This document shows, piece after piece, positions 6,400 through 6,461 of a DNA stretch of 6,461 nucleotides. The notes beneath the pieces are model-generated. The model made no database searches and was not told where the DNA came from. It saw only the letters and a list, made by a program, of their open reading frames with translations. Origin of the DNA: an uncultured Capnocytophaga sp. (GTDB taxonomy: Bacteria > Bacteroidota > Bacteroidia > Flavobacteriales > Flavobacteriaceae); contig CAJZFM010000124.1 in NCBI GenBank assembly GCA_915070235.1, positions 1 to 6,461 on the forward strand. The letters run 5' to 3'. Numbering within the stretch: position 1 is the stretch's first letter; each line of letters starts with the position of its first letter. The position numbers and the translations under genes were made by a program.

Positions 6400-6461
6400 T
6401 TAAACTTTTTTGAGGAACTTGGAGATAAACCCTAATGGAAGCATTTCAATCCAAGTTATAT
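6400..6461 (-). CDS. C-terminal end of an unidentified gene (partial)
   Basis: A minus-strand frame enters from the right edge and reads ITWIEMLPLGFISKFLKKV before TAA at 6402-6400. The gap to the 411-residue lipoprotein is only 11 bases, the spacing of an operon partner. Nineteen codons are too few to name a family. The end is hydrophobic then basic, which would fit an amphipathic C-terminal helix. It could also be a chance open frame, since only about 60 bases are visible. Confidence 0.45.
   Translation of the reverse strand, partial: ITWIEMLPLGFISKFLKKV

Overview
The window looks like a chromosomal segment of a member of the Bacteroidota, class Flavobacteriia. A gliding genus such as Capnocytophaga fits best, but the genus is inferred. 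The evidence is a gldH gene encoding a gliding-motility lipoprotein, a YebC protein with the Bacteroidota-type N-terminus, a PSP1/RicT-like gene overlapping gldH, and upstream boxes of the form TAnnTTTG (the Bacteroidota -7 element) in place of the E. coli -10 consensus.

The left part (1-3611) is ordinary, well-preserved housekeeping sequence. A near-ideal hairpin terminator (41-77) ends a minus-strand aquaporin gene (99-770). Its filter residues are those of a water channel. Upstream on the same strand is the yebC translation factor gene (850-1569). Divergent from yebC is a two-gene unit on the plus strand: a PSP1-domain RicT-like gene, best started at 1742, overlapping gldH (3132-3611) by 8 bases. 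A hairpin at 3780-3807 closes this unit against the convergent genes to the right.

The right part (3612-6461) is visibly richer in A+T and looks like an accessory region. All readable genes are on the minus strand. At the right edge is the last 19 codons of an unidentified gene. Eleven bases later comes a complete 411-residue lipoprotein of unknown function (5153-6388). Then follow about 335 bases with scattered, interrupted coding-like stretches, and a second lipoprotein gene (3813-4816). That gene appears broken by two single-base insertions, one directly after its start codon and one in the middle. Reconstructed, it encodes about 333 residues with a lipoprotein signal and two Asp-box (BNR) motifs, so it is probably a beta-propeller surface lipoprotein. 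A clean promoter (TTG-N20-TAATTTTG) still sits in front of it.

No demonstrably new system is visible. The points most worth checking are the twice-interrupted Asp-box lipoprotein with its intact promoter, the partner gene cut off at the right edge next to the 411-residue lipoprotein, and the loss of several of the usual RicT cysteines in the PSP1 protein.
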